From NCBI GenBank assembly GCA_965247125.1, contig CBDFGO010000002.1, positions 1,514,865-1,578,864 on the forward strand: a stretch of DNA of 64,000 bases, read 5' to 3'. This document shows positions 8,162 to 18,115 of this stretch, piece after piece; the first letter of the stretch is position 1; each line of letters starts with the position of its first letter. The DNA is from CALBJU01 sp965247125. Lineage in GTDB: Bacteria > Bacteroidota > Rhodothermia > Rhodothermales > UBA10348. The notes under the pieces were generated by a model. It saw only the letters and a list, made by a program, of their open reading frames with translations, had not been told where the DNA came from and did not search any database. The translations under genes were made by a program, and so were the position numbers.

Positions 8162-10204
8162 GTGTCCCGACTGAACCAAATAGTCGCCTGTCTGCTGACA
8201 TCCGCTTTGCCAGCGTTCCTGTCCCTTGCTCAGGATGCACCGTCCCAGTTCCGGATGAACTCCGTTTCGCTGGAGGACGGACTTTCACAGAGCACTGTGG
8301 GCCTCATATATCAGGACCGTGCGGGAATTCTGTGGCTGGGCACGCAGGACGGATTGAACCGGTACGACGGATACAAGATCACAAATCATTGGCCAGACCC
8401 TCTGGATGAGACCACGATATCGGGGAAAGTGATATCTGCTATCGCGGAAGATGATATGGGAAGGATCTGGCTCGCCACCTTCGGCGAGGGCCTGAATCGA
8501 TATGATCGATCCACCGACACTTTCGAGCATTTCCTGCACAATCCCGAGGATTCAACGAGTATCGGGAGCGATATGGCCTACGCGCTGCTTGTCGATTCGA
8601 ACGGCACGCTCTGGGTTGGCACGGCTGGAAGCGGGGTAAATCGATTGGCGCGCGGCGAACACGCGTTCACGAAGATATCCATACCAGATATTGATGGATT
8701 GGGAGAGGCATGGATCTACGATTTGATCGAAGCGCCGGACGGCTCGATCCTCGCGGCCACAGACGGGACCGGGCTATTCAAGCTGCATCCAGATGCTGAG
8801 ATTCAGGAACGATTGGAAATTATCGATCCAGAGACGGGCGAAAGCCTGGACGACGTCGTCATAGAGATGCGATTTGATTCAGACGGCGTGCTCTGGCTCG
8901 GCACGCCGAGTGGACTGATCTCACACGAGATTGAATCCGGCGAATCTCGGCGATACCACAACGTGGTGGGAGACGACGGATCACTCAGAAATGACTGGAT
9001 TTTCGAACTGGAAATTGACCACTTGAATCGTATCTGGGTTGCGACACAGGCCGGTGGTTTGGACATCCTGAACGCTTCGCGTACCGAATTCACCCGTTTT
9101 GTCGCCGAACCTGAAACCGGAGTGTCCGTGCTACCGCCGGACGAGATTGTAAATTCTCTGTTCCAGGACGAGGCGAATGGGATGTGGATCGGCACCGAGT
9201 CAGCGGGCGCGGTTCTGGTCCATCAATCGGCTCCTGTTTTCAGGGTGTTCAATGCGGACGATACGACGCCTGGAGGAGTTCAAATGAGAGACGTGTGGTC
9301 CGTTCACCGGGATCGATCCGGAGATCTTTGGATCGGTACATCCGATTCCGGAGTCAATAAGCTTTCACTGCAGACCGGCACCGTTGCGACGATTCCAACT
9401 TCTCAGGATGATAATTCCTCAACCATCCCGGACGGCCTGCCCGTATCACTTTTCGAGGACAGCAAGGGACAATTGTGGATGGGAATTGAATCTCACGGAG
9501 TGATACGTTCCGACCCGACCAAGACGAGGTTTACGAGGATAGTGGAACGTCTCGATGAGGAGGATTATTTCTCAAACCTGGTGCCTCACGTGTTTCTGGA
9601 GGATAGTCACGGACGATTGTGGATGGGAAGCTCCGAGGGGAGCCTGAATCTGTTTCAGGAAGACACACAGGAATTTGAACGATTTATCGTCCATCCTGAC
9701 ACTTTTTCCGCGTGGAATACGATCTCTTCCATGGCCGAGGCACCAAATGGAGTACTCTGGTTGGGATCACTCAACGGCGTGGTTGAATTCGATCCAGAAA
9801 CGAGTGAGGTACAACTGATTCCGGCCTCGCCAAGCGATCCCCGGGGGCTCAGCAGCGAGACAGTGTATTCGATTCACGTTGCCTCGAACGACGAATTGTG
9901 GTTGGGAACCGACTTGGGGTTGAATCGGATGCTGAGACAGACATTTTCGGAGGAAGACACCTGGGGATTTCAACGCTTCACCGTCTCAGACGGTTTGCCA
10001 AACGATGTGGTCTACGCGATCCTTCCGGGCGCCCGGGGCCTTTTATGGCTGAGTACGAATCGCGGCCTCGCCGCTTTCGACCCGGTCACCCTTTCCGTCC
10101 GATCCTTCGATCTAGCGGACGGCATCTCAGGCTACGAATTTAACCAGGGAGCCTATGATCGGGCAGGAGACGGTTTACTCTATTTCGGTGGTATTGGGGG
10201 GTGA
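8162..10204 (+). CDS. Two-component sensor, periplasmic Reg_prop propeller part (frameshifted from kinase part)
   Basis: 680 aa from a GTG that gives a signal peptide (IVACLLTSALPAFLSLAQ). The body is a series of two-component-regulator propeller repeats such as EDGLSQSTVGLIYQDRAG, ILWLGTQDGLNRYDGY and LWVGTAGSGVNRLA, building two seven-bladed propellers that sense a ligand outside the cytoplasm. The paralogue at 40083-43187 carries the same architecture with the kinase in one chain. Here the frame ends at LYFGGIGG followed by TGA, just after a run of six G (10196-10201). One extra G would join it in frame to the next ORF. It is either a genuine split, an indel, or an assembly error. Confidence 0.85.
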   Translation: MSRLNQIVACLLTSALPAFLSLAQDAPSQFRMNSVSLEDGLSQSTVGLIYQDRAGILWLGTQDGLNRYDGYKITNHWPDPLDETTISGKVISAIAEDDMGRIWLATFGEGLNRYDRSTDTFEHFLHNPEDSTSIGSDMAYALLVDSNGTLWVGTAGSGVNRLARGEHAFTKISIPDIDGLGEAWIYDLIEAPDGSILAATDGTGLFKLHPDAEIQERLEIIDPETGESLDDVVIEMRFDSDGVLWLGTPSGLISHEIESGESRRYHNVVGDDGSLRNDWIFELEIDHLNRIWVATQAGGLDILNASRTEFTRFVAEPETGVSVLPPDEIVNSLFQDEANGMWIGTESAGAVLVHQSAPVFRVFNADDTTPGGVQMRDVWSVHRDRSGDLWIGTSDSGVNKLSLQTGTVATIPTSQDDNSSTIPDGLPVSLFEDSKGQLWMGIESHGVIRSDPTKTRFTRIVERLDEEDYFSNLVPHVFLEDSHGRLWMGSSEGSLNLFQEDTQEFERFIVHPDTFSAWNTISSMAEAPNGVLWLGSLNGVVEFDPETSEVQLIPASPSDPRGLSSETVYSIHVASNDELWLGTDLGLNRMLRQTFSEEDTWGFQRFTVSDGLPNDVVYAILPGARGLLWLSTNRGLAAFDPVTLSVRSFDLADGISGYEFNQGAYDRAGDGLLYFGGIGG

Positions 10205-11388
10205 CGGAAGTAGATACGAAGGCATTCGTTGAGTCGGACTACGAGCCACCAATGGTGGTAACCGAGTTTCGATCATTCGATCAACTATTGGATGTTGATC
10301 TGGAAGATGGCCGATCCCTCACACTGAATCACGATCAGAATTTTTTATCCTTTACATTCGCGGCCATAGAGTTTCGAAGCCCGGAGAAGGTTCGATATCG
10401 GTACTACCTGCAGGGAGTGGAGCAGGAGTGGCAAGATGCTGGGCAGAGACGATACGTTTCCTATGTCGGACTGTCGCCGGGTGATTATGTCTTTCACGTC
10501 AAGAGCACCAAGATTGACGGGTTGTGGAGCGAATCCTCGACCGCGATCTCAATAACCATCACACCGCCGTTCTGGGCCACATGGTGGTTCCGATTGGTCT
10601 TCTTCACGTCTCTTGTCATGACTGGCTTCACGGGGGCCTGGATCTGGCGCCAGACTGGACTCAAGAAGTTGCACCGCGCTCACCAGGATAGAACTACGGT
10701 TCAGCGTCGAATAAGTGATCGGCTCGAAGCCGAGCGCGTGCATCTGGCCCGGGAGCTCCACGACGGTCCAATTCAAAGCCTTCAGTTTTCAGGTTTTCAA
10801 ATAACACAACTATCGGAGGCCAAAGGGGAGGCAGAACAGAAAGAGGTCCTCTCGAAGCTGCGTGCGACCGTCACTGCAGTCATTGGAGATCTGAGAAGTA
10901 TTTGTGGACGGATGAGGCCTCCCGCCCTCGTACACTTCGGATTGGGTAGGGCAATCCAGTCATATGCAGAACGCTTCCTCGAAAAATATCCTGAAATCGA
11001 CCTCCATCTTGATCTTCCCGAGGGAAAAACCCAGCTTCCCGACAGATCCCGCCTCGGATTGTTCAGAATCTGCCAGGAGGCGTTGTCCAATGTTGCCAAA
11101 CATGCAGGTCCTTGTCACGTCACCGTGACATTGAAGGAATCAAGTGACGTCGTGTCGCTGGAAATCCGTGATAACGGTGTCGGTTTTGAGCCACCCCAGG
11201 AATGGGAAAGTCTGGCACGTCAGCAGCACTTTGGCCTGCTGGGAGCTTCGGAGCGGGCGGATGCCCTCGATGGAAAACTCGAGGTGTACTCCCAACCGGG
11301 CGTTGGAACCACGGTCCGGGTGGAGGCACCTGTTCCGAGCGCAGACGCCTCACAAACAGAAGAACTGCAAGAGGAGGTCCTACTATGA
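10201..11388 (+). CDS. Sensor histidine kinase, Y_Y_Y/HisKA_3/HATPase part
   Basis: 395 aa reading from a GTG that overlaps the previous TGA by GTGA. It starts with the Y_Y_Y immunoglobulin-like domain (FTFAAIEFRSPEKVRYRYYLQG, WQDAGQRR, LSPGDYVFHV), then one transmembrane helix (TWWFRLVFFTSLVMTGFTGAW), a HisKA_3 domain with phospho-acceptor His187 in RELHDGPIQSLQ, and an ATPase domain with N box (FRICQEALSNVAKHA), DNGVGF and FGLLGASERA. This is the NarX/LiaS-like kinase class. It has no membrane import signal of its own, which argues that it is meant to be fused to, or reinitiated from, the upstream propeller ORF. Its response regulator follows with a 4-bp overlap. Confidence 0.87.
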   Translation: MTEVDTKAFVESDYEPPMVVTEFRSFDQLLDVDLEDGRSLTLNHDQNFLSFTFAAIEFRSPEKVRYRYYLQGVEQEWQDAGQRRYVSYVGLSPGDYVFHVKSTKIDGLWSESSTAISITITPPFWATWWFRLVFFTSLVMTGFTGAWIWRQTGLKKLHRAHQDRTTVQRRISDRLEAERVHLARELHDGPIQSLQFSGFQITQLSEAKGEAEQKEVLSKLRATVTAVIGDLRSICGRMRPPALVHFGLGRAIQSYAERFLEKYPEIDLHLDLPEGKTQLPDRSRLGLFRICQEALSNVAKHAGPCHVTVTLKESSDVVSLEIRDNGVGFEPPQEWESLARQQHFGLLGASERADALDGKLEVYSQPGVGTTVRVEAPVPSADASQTEELQEEVLL

Positions 11389-12062
11389 CGGCGCCTGAAC
11401 TCATTCGGGTCGTTCTGGCGGACGACCACCCCATGATTCGTGCCGGCGTCCGCAGCATTCTAGAGCGTGAGGAGGATATTGAAATCGTTGGCGAGGCCGG
11501 AAATGGCGAAGAAGCACTTCAACTTGTAAACGAGCTCTCTCCAGATGTCCTTCTGCTGGATGTAGAAATGCCGGTAATGCCAGGAATTGAGGTTGCCCGT
11601 GAACTGAAAAAGTTCGGATCCAGCGTCCAGATTCTCGTGCTGAGCTCGCATGATGATGAACAATATGTATTTGGGCTTCTCGAGAGCGGTGCCTCCGGTT
11701 ATCTCGTAAAAGACGAAATACCGGAAACTATCGTGGATGCTGTACGAGGTGTCGCACACGGGGAAGACGGCTGGTTGAGCAGGCGTATCGTTTCCAAAGT
11801 CATGCGGCACCGGGCTACGCGAGAAAAATCAGCCTTGCCCTCGGGAAGCGAGCTGAGTGAGCGCGAGTTCGAAGTTTTGAAGTTGCTGGCGAGAGGGTCT
11901 GACAACAGTCAGATAGCCGAAGCTCTCTTTATTTCAGAGAGTACGGTCAAAAGTCACTGTCACAGCATCTACTCCAAACTGGATGTCAGAAACCGCGTGC
12001 AAGCTGCCGCCTGGATGTGGCAGCGAGGACTGGCACACCCCAGCAAGCCGGAAAAATCGTAG
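11385..12062 (+). CDS. NarL/FixJ-family response regulator
   Basis: 225 aa from the ATG at 11385, which overlaps the kinase stop (ATGA) and has a strong GAGGAGG site just upstream. The receiver domain has VVLADDHPMIRAGV, phospho-acceptor Asp59 in DVLLLDVEMP and the conserved Lys in YLVKDE. The C-terminal LuxR-type helix-turn-helix reads SEREFEVLKLLARG, then SNSQIAEALFISESTVKSH. It is the DNA-binding partner of the split sensor. The secreted subtilase gene 190 bp downstream on the same strand is a candidate target by position only. Confidence 0.95.
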   Translation: MTAPELIRVVLADDHPMIRAGVRSILEREEDIEIVGEAGNGEEALQLVNELSPDVLLLDVEMPVMPGIEVARELKKFGSSVQILVLSSHDDEQYVFGLLESGASGYLVKDEIPETIVDAVRGVAHGEDGWLSRRIVSKVMRHRATREKSALPSGSELSEREFEVLKLLARGSDNSQIAEALFISESTVKSHCHSIYSKLDVRNRVQAAAWMWQRGLAHPSKPEKS

Positions 12063-12253
12063 ATATTATTACCGCACTCAACCTTTAGTACGAGTCCCCT
12101 CGACCGAAGTATTGAGTTGATAATCGTTCGAAGGACCATGGTCGATTCATTCTTTTGCCTGATGTGGCGCGGTGGATGAGAAGGTAGGTTGATGTCGAGA
12201 GATCGGAAGTTCCCGATCACCACTCGATGTGAAACTGAAACCTCGGAGTCGCC

Positions 12254-15200
12254 ATGTCTATCCAACTAAATTCTCCGCTGTCATCCGCACGCCGCTGGTT
12301 GTTGCCTGCGCTCATCATGGTGTTTGCCTGGACGATGTCGGCCCCAGAGTCGATCGCTCAGCAATCCACCCGTTCTGCACTTATCAAAGTGTCCGAAACG
12401 ACGAAGCGAAATATGAAAATCGTTTCCTCGAAGCGCGGAATTTCGATCGGAATTGAATCACTGGACGATCTGAATGAAGAATACGGGGTCGTTCGGATGG
12501 AGCCGGTGTTCAGAGACGCCGGGAAATTCGAAGCCAGACACCGTGCCGCAAGCCTGCACCGCTGGTATAAAATTGCTTATTCGGCGCCCGAAGCTGAAGA
12601 TGCGGTCCTGCGAAAGTTCAGACTGGATTCAGGCATCGAAGATGTAGCCCTCAATCATAGGAGAAAACTGTATCGCGGAATGAAGTCGGCGACCGCGGCT
12701 GCTGAAACTGCGATCAGTCTCCGAGCCCTTTCTTCGAATGATCCTTCCTTCGATAGTCAGTGGCAGTACAATAACACCGGACAGACGGGCGGTTCTTCCG
12801 ACGCTGACATCGACCTCTCAGAAGCGTGGGAATTGACGACTGGAAGTCCAGGTGTCATCGTATCGGTGCTGGATTCCGGTGCGGATCTGGATCATCCTGA
12901 TTTGGCTACCAATATCTGGACGAATACCGGTGAGATACCGGGAAACGGAATTGATGACGATCAAAATGGCTTCATCGACGATGTGCACGGATGGGACTTT
13001 TCAGACAACGATAACAACCCGGATGATCCGGACGGTCATGGCTCTCATACTGCTGGTACCATCGCTGCGGCGACTCATAACGGTACAGGAGTGGCCGGAG
13101 TAGCAGGTGGTTTTGGCGGAGCCGGTGTTCAGATCATGCCGCTCAAAATCTTTGAGGAGGCCTTTGACGACATTATTGCGGAGGCTTTCGTGTACGCGGC
13201 CGACAATGGCGCTGTCGTATCGTCCAATAGCTGGGGTGGTGGTGATACCTCCCCGGTCATTGAAAATGCCATCGACTACTTCATTGCCAATGCGGGGAGC
13301 GGCGGTGGACCCGTTCAGGGCGGAGTGGTCGTCTTCGCAGCCGGAAACGACGGAACGAGTAGTCAATCCGTGGGATATCCGGCCACGTATCCTCCTGTGA
13401 TCGCGGTGGCGGCTTCCGACCATACAGATCGTCTTCCGGACTGGTCGAACTACGGAAACTGGATAGACATCACCGCACCCGGAGTTTCGATCATCAGCAC
13501 CGTCAATAATGGTGGATACGATAGCTACGACGGAACGTCGATGGCGGCTCCCCATGTAGCCGGTGTTTTAGCTCTCGTCGCGTCTTACGCGCCGGGGCTT
13601 TCAGCTGCAGCACTGCGGAGCGCTATTGAACAGTCTGCTGACAACATCGATGCGCTCAATGGCAACAGAGTCGGCCAACTCGGCTCAGGAAGGCTGAATG
13701 CGTACAACGCCCTCGTGGCGACCGTACCGCCCCCGCCGGACAACACTGCACCGGGTACCATCGCAAACCTGAGCGTGGGTGCGAGCGGCTCGACCAGTCT
13801 CACATTGGAGTGGACCGCAACTGGAGATGATGACTCAGACGGTAGAGCCAGCTCATATGACCTCCGTATTCTGTCCTTCGCGGGTGCGGATCCCGCGTCG
13901 TCTCCGACGATCGGTGGTGCACCCTTGCCCTCGACTGCTGGAACGAACGAATCATTCGCCGTTCCGGGCCTCTCGCCGACGACCGACTATATTTTCGCTC
14001 TGAGAGCCATTGACGAGGCTGGAAATGAAGGCCCTTTCTCCAACGTGGCTAGCGGCCGTACTACCTCACCGCCATCCATCTCCATCAACCCAACGGTAAT
14101 CGCCGCATCATTGGACGGTGGCACGACAACCAGCGAGACGGTGACCCTCACCAACACGGGAGGCGGTTCGGTTACAGTGAGCCTGAGCGTAGTTGATGGT
14201 GCGAGCAGTTCTGCATACGCCAACCAGGTTGCCGGTACGTCAGTGCAGCTATCCAGGATGATCCGTCCCGAACTCGCACTCCGAATCCAGTCACCCAAAA
14301 GAATGGAAGAGAAAAAACAAAGGCGTGAAGAGCCTCAATCACGCTCATTCATCATCCGGCTCGGCGGAGGCAGTGTCCTGGTCTGGGACGCAGACCCACT
14401 TACCGGCACGGGCGAAACGCTGGACAATTTACTGACCGACCTGGGATACCGAGTCGATTATTCGACCTCTCTTGGCGCCGTCTCAGATATGTCTGGCTAC
14501 ACAGCAATCTTCGTAACCCTGGGGATGTACCCCAATAATCACGAACTGAATCGGTCCGAGGGCGACATGCTGGCCTCTTATCTGGACGGCGGCGGCAGCC
14601 TGTACATGGAAGGAGGTGACACCTGGGCCTGGGATCCCGAACGGAGCGTTCATGGATACTTCGGTATTCAGGGTATTGATGACGGCGTCAATGATCTGAA
14701 CCGTGTGAGTGGGCTGGAAGGCACCCTCGCCGCCGGGATGGAGATCGACTATCGCACCGATCTTGACTATGGAGACTATGTTGATCAATTGTCGGCTATT
14801 GGTTCGGCCGTGGTCATTCTTGAGAACGCGAATCGGGGCTATGCAGTTGGAATTGCGCACGATGCCGGGACGTATCGAACTTTTGGAAGCTCATTTGCGC
14901 TGGGCGCTGCATCCTCTGGAGCGACATCGGTTCGCGACATGGTCGACGCCATTGCAGCCTTCCTGACCGACGGAATTGTTGGACAGACAGGCCCGTGGCT
15001 CGCTGTTTCTCCACAAGAAATGACGCTTTCGGCCGGTGAGTCCGTAGAGCTCTCTCTCAGCATCAGTGCCGAGGGACTATTGATCGGTACGTACTCCTCG
15101 AGGGTACTTGGCCACATCAAAGGCGAAGACGTCTCACTCGACCAGGTTACAGACGTAACGCTCACCGTTCTGACCGATGATCCAAACGGTGGAAGTAGCG

Positions 15201-16312
15201 GCGGCGGTGGCGGCAGTGACCCACCAGCTATTCCGAACAACCCGAGTGCTCATTTCTCGGCTGACGGCCTCTCCTTCTCGGATGGCGATCTGGTGGATGA
15301 ATGGTCTGATACAAGTGGAGGTGGACACGACGCTACTCAGAGCAGCACAGCGGCGCAGCCCTATTTCACAGCTAACGGACCTGGCGGATTGGGCGCCGTG
15401 TATTTCGATGGTCTCTCCGTCCTGAGAATTTCCAACAACGGCGATATGAACTCCGGCGGCCCATATTCTGAGAAAACAATCGCGCTGATGATAGAAACAG
15501 GGGGCGACGTGTCGAGGCGACAGGTCATTTTCGAAGAGGGAGCCGCCTCGCGGGGAATATCGATATACCTTTTTGAAGGCTTCATTTATATGAACGCCTG
15601 GAATCGGAAACGCGATGACGGAAACGCACCATGGGGACCGGTGAGCGTATCGACCGGGGTAAGTCCTGGTTCCGACTATCATCTTTCAATCACGCTCGAT
15701 GCCGGTGCGGGTACTGTTTCCGGAAGGGTCAACGGAAGTAGCATCGGATCCGTGTCCGGGGCAGGATTACTTTTCCGCCACACGGGCCGCATTGGATTCG
15801 GCGCAATGAGCGGCGGGGCGCGATTCCATGACCAAAGGGGCAATGGCGACGGATTTGAATATGAAGGATTTGTATCTGAAATGCTGTATTTCGATCGCGT
15901 TCTCGACACTTCGGAGACATCGAGTATGGAAGCGTATTTCGACGCGAAATATTCGGGAGGTTCATCGTCAGCCATTGACATCGGTGCTTCCGAACCGGAC
16001 GATTATCAGGCCTTCTCGAACGATGTAAATCCAAATGAATTCTCCCTTGAGGCCAATTATCCCAATCCGTTCAATCCAACTACCCAGTTCGAATATCAGA
16101 TTCCGGAATCGGCTTCGGTGAACGTTGTGATCTACAACATGCTGGGACAGGTTGTCCGCGTGCTGGTCAACAACCATCAGCAAGCTGGCCGCTACACGGT
16201 TCAGTGGGACGGGCGAGATAATGCGGGTATTTCGGTCGCGAGTGGTAGCTATCTGTACCGCATTCAGGCAGGAACACTTGTCCAGACTCGAACGATGCTA
16301 TTGCTGAAGTAA
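12254..16312 (+). CDS. Secreted subtilisin-like (S8) serine protease with T9SS sorting domain
   Basis: 1352 aa. After a signal peptide (LLPALIMVFAWTMSAPESIAQ) and propeptide comes a peptidase S8 domain with Asp207 (SVLDSGADLDHPDL), His262 (DGHGSHTAGT) and Ser429 (GTSMAAPHVAG). A fibronectin type III domain follows at about 495-605, then a second beta-rich module (ISINPTVIAASLDGG), a flavodoxin-like segment (VLVWDADPLTGTG...), a Gly/Ser linker, and a concanavalin/LamG-like domain at about 1000-1230. The last 90 residues are a FlgD-like type A sorting domain (NYPNPFNPTT, YNMLGQVVRVL, SGSYLYRI, TMLLLK), which targets proteins to the type IX secretion system. It is probably an extracellular protein-degrading enzyme. 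An inverted repeat follows the stop. Confidence 0.94.
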   Translation: MSIQLNSPLSSARRWLLPALIMVFAWTMSAPESIAQQSTRSALIKVSETTKRNMKIVSSKRGISIGIESLDDLNEEYGVVRMEPVFRDAGKFEARHRAASLHRWYKIAYSAPEAEDAVLRKFRLDSGIEDVALNHRRKLYRGMKSATAAAETAISLRALSSNDPSFDSQWQYNNTGQTGGSSDADIDLSEAWELTTGSPGVIVSVLDSGADLDHPDLATNIWTNTGEIPGNGIDDDQNGFIDDVHGWDFSDNDNNPDDPDGHGSHTAGTIAAATHNGTGVAGVAGGFGGAGVQIMPLKIFEEAFDDIIAEAFVYAADNGAVVSSNSWGGGDTSPVIENAIDYFIANAGSGGGPVQGGVVVFAAGNDGTSSQSVGYPATYPPVIAVAASDHTDRLPDWSNYGNWIDITAPGVSIISTVNNGGYDSYDGTSMAAPHVAGVLALVASYAPGLSAAALRSAIEQSADNIDALNGNRVGQLGSGRLNAYNALVATVPPPPDNTAPGTIANLSVGASGSTSLTLEWTATGDDDSDGRASSYDLRILSFAGADPASSPTIGGAPLPSTAGTNESFAVPGLSPTTDYIFALRAIDEAGNEGPFSNVASGRTTSPPSISINPTVIAASLDGGTTTSETVTLTNTGGGSVTVSLSVVDGASSSAYANQVAGTSVQLSRMIRPELALRIQSPKRMEEKKQRREEPQSRSFIIRLGGGSVLVWDADPLTGTGETLDNLLTDLGYRVDYSTSLGAVSDMSGYTAIFVTLGMYPNNHELNRSEGDMLASYLDGGGSLYMEGGDTWAWDPERSVHGYFGIQGIDDGVNDLNRVSGLEGTLAAGMEIDYRTDLDYGDYVDQLSAIGSAVVILENANRGYAVGIAHDAGTYRTFGSSFALGAASSGATSVRDMVDAIAAFLTDGIVGQTGPWLAVSPQEMTLSAGESVELSLSISAEGLLIGTYSSRVLGHIKGEDVSLDQVTDVTLTVLTDDPNGGSSGGGGGSDPPAIPNNPSAHFSADGLSFSDGDLVDEWSDTSGGGHDATQSSTAAQPYFTANGPGGLGAVYFDGLSVLRISNNGDMNSGGPYSEKTIALMIETGGDVSRRQVIFEEGAASRGISIYLFEGFIYMNAWNRKRDDGNAPWGPVSVSTGVSPGSDYHLSITLDAGAGTVSGRVNGSSIGSVSGAGLLFRHTGRIGFGAMSGGARFHDQRGNGDGFEYEGFVSEMLYFDRVLDTSETSSMEAYFDAKYSGGSSSAIDIGASEPDDYQAFSNDVNPNEFSLEANYPNPFNPTTQFEYQIPESASVNVVIYNMLGQVVRVLVNNHQQAGRYTVQWDGRDNAGISVASGSYLYRIQAGTLVQTRTMLLLK

Positions 16313-16327
16313 AACGGGTTTTTCAGG

Positions 16328-16369
16328 GCTGAAATCCATCGATGGCTGAAGCTGTTGATGGATTTCAGC
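16328..16369. terminator. Hairpin between convergent genes
   Basis: A perfect 13-bp inverted repeat (GCTGAAATCCATC and GATGGATTTCAGC) with a 16-nt loop lies between the protease stop and the convergent P450 stop. The T tract is weak on both sides, so it may be a bidirectional or Rho-assisted terminator. Confidence 0.6.
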
Positions 16370-16414
16370 ATTTGTGGTTGTTCCAGCCCGGCGGTAGGGC
16401 GCCAGCGCGCGCCC

Positions 16415-17800
16415 TCAGTTCTCGATCAGGGAAAGTCGGAAACGAAGTTTCTTGGCAGACTGAATGATGATTCCCGGATTGAGTTTGGGCTGCGGGGGGT
16501 GCTCAACGGAGATGTTGAATGTTCGCACGAGCTCCGCCAGAATCAAGCGTCCCTGAAGAACGGCGCTTCTCCGACCTATGCAGGTGTGCCGACCAAAACC
16601 AAAAGGGATGTAGGATGCCGTTTCGGGCCTGTCTTTGTATCGATCTGGATCAAAAACGTCGGGATTCTTCCAGTACGAACTGTTTCTATGTAGGGTGTAA
16701 GGACTGATCATCACACACGTTCCTTTTCCCACTTGTTCTCCTCCTATGATGTCATTCTCCTTGGGTCGACGGTACATAGCCCATGCCGGGGGATAGAGTC
16801 TGAGGGTTTCGAAGAGAACATTCTGCAAGAGGTCACCTTCCGGGGCGGGAAGCACGTTCCAGTCGCTAGTCATCACGTCCTGACCGTCGATTTCCTGCCT
16901 GAGGCGGTCCTGGATTTTTGGATTTACCGCCAGCAGATGGAGAGACCATGTCACCATCTCGGCGATCGTATCAAATCCTGCGAACAGAAACGTGGCGATG
17001 TCATCTCGAGCCTGCTGACGGTCAATGTCTCCCGCTTGTATGGCCGAAGTCAGTAGCTTCAATATTCGGCCCGACGCGTAGGCGCCCGAGATGCCTCCAT
17101 CAATGAGATCGTAAATGAAGACATTGATCTCCTTTAACGCGACGGCAACACCGGCAGGAAGATCGGACTGCGTTATGCCTAGCCGTTTCCACGGCGCTCG
17201 GACGAAGTGAATCATCTGTCCTCGAATACTGGCGTGCTGAAGAATCACGTCGAGGGAATCAATCACTGCGTCCTCCCCGAGCGGCGCGTCCGGTGAAAAC
17301 ATGGAGCGGTGCAAGATATTCAGGCAGAGTTTTTTCAATTCCGGCTCCAGATCAATGGTGCCCGACTGCGAGAGCTCTTTCAATTTTTCGATCGCATCAC
17401 CCAGCTCGGAGTGCACCACAGCTGCGAGGGTCTCATCTCCTTCGGGCACAAAAGCCGATTTCAACATCTGTCGTTGCTTCACCCACGCGTCGTCGTCGCT
17501 GGAGAAGAGTCCGTTGCCGATCAGTGGCAGGAGCTCAGTCAGAAATGCGGATCGATCATATCCCTCGGGGTTCTCATGGAGTACGCGGCTGATCTGCTCG
17601 GGGCTGTTGAGCAGATACGTCATGTACATCCCGAGTTGGAACAGGACCATTTCGTCTGACCCATCCACTACTTCTGCCAAATGGTCCAGAGGCTCGCGCA
17701 TCAGTCCTGGTACCTGGCCGGCAAGACGAAGACCGTAAATACACTTCATGCGCGAAACGGATATCGGGAGGGAGTAAGGACTGGCCGAAGATAGCGTCAT
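16415..17800 (-). CDS. Cytochrome P450
   Basis: 461 aa from the ATG at 17800; an open extension to a TTG at 17914 is possible but does not look coding. All P450 signatures are present: I-helix oxygen-binding region FLFAGFDTIAEM, ExxR in ETLRLYPPAWAMYRRP, the PERF-like NPDVFDPDRY, and the haem loop FGFGRHTCIGRR with the axial Cys. Membrane anchor absent, so it is a soluble bacterial P450 needing a separate redox partner; none is encoded nearby. It resembles CYP families that hydroxylate fatty acids or terpenoids, but the substrate cannot be told. It is a lone gene, convergent with the protease and divergent from the next. Confidence 0.94.
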   Translation of the reverse strand: MTLSSASPYSLPISVSRMKCIYGLRLAGQVPGLMREPLDHLAEVVDGSDEMVLFQLGMYMTYLLNSPEQISRVLHENPEGYDRSAFLTELLPLIGNGLFSSDDDAWVKQRQMLKSAFVPEGDETLAAVVHSELGDAIEKLKELSQSGTIDLEPELKKLCLNILHRSMFSPDAPLGEDAVIDSLDVILQHASIRGQMIHFVRAPWKRLGITQSDLPAGVAVALKEINVFIYDLIDGGISGAYASGRILKLLTSAIQAGDIDRQQARDDIATFLFAGFDTIAEMVTWSLHLLAVNPKIQDRLRQEIDGQDVMTSDWNVLPAPEGDLLQNVLFETLRLYPPAWAMYRRPKENDIIGGEQVGKGTCVMISPYTLHRNSSYWKNPDVFDPDRYKDRPETASYIPFGFGRHTCIGRRSAVLQGRLILAELVRTFNISVEHPPQPKLNPGIIIQSAKKLRFRLSLIEN

Positions 17801-18115
17801 CGCACCCACTTCGCCCCAAATTGATGGCGTCTCATCGCTTTCCGAAGCCGCGGAGCGTTGCGCTATCGCGGCGTGATCGTTTCGATATCGAAACAGATTC
17901 GATGGGTCTATCAATCCCTCTATTTGAGCATGTCATGACAATAAACAGTCGTTTTTCGCCTGATTTGGTCCTTTTTGCTCCGTTTTGCCCACTTTTTGTC
18001 TCTGGTCTTCCTCCCTCCACACCGATGGGCACGGCCCTTGTAATAAGGAAAGCACAAACCAGCCTGGATGACATTTAGAAAATCATCTGAATGAGCTCTA
18101 CACCAGGACACCAAA

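Noticed and set aside
7926..8288. N-terminal extension of the lectin-like protein
   Set aside because: The extension is basic and overlaps the sensor gene; the internal ATG gives a proper signal peptide.
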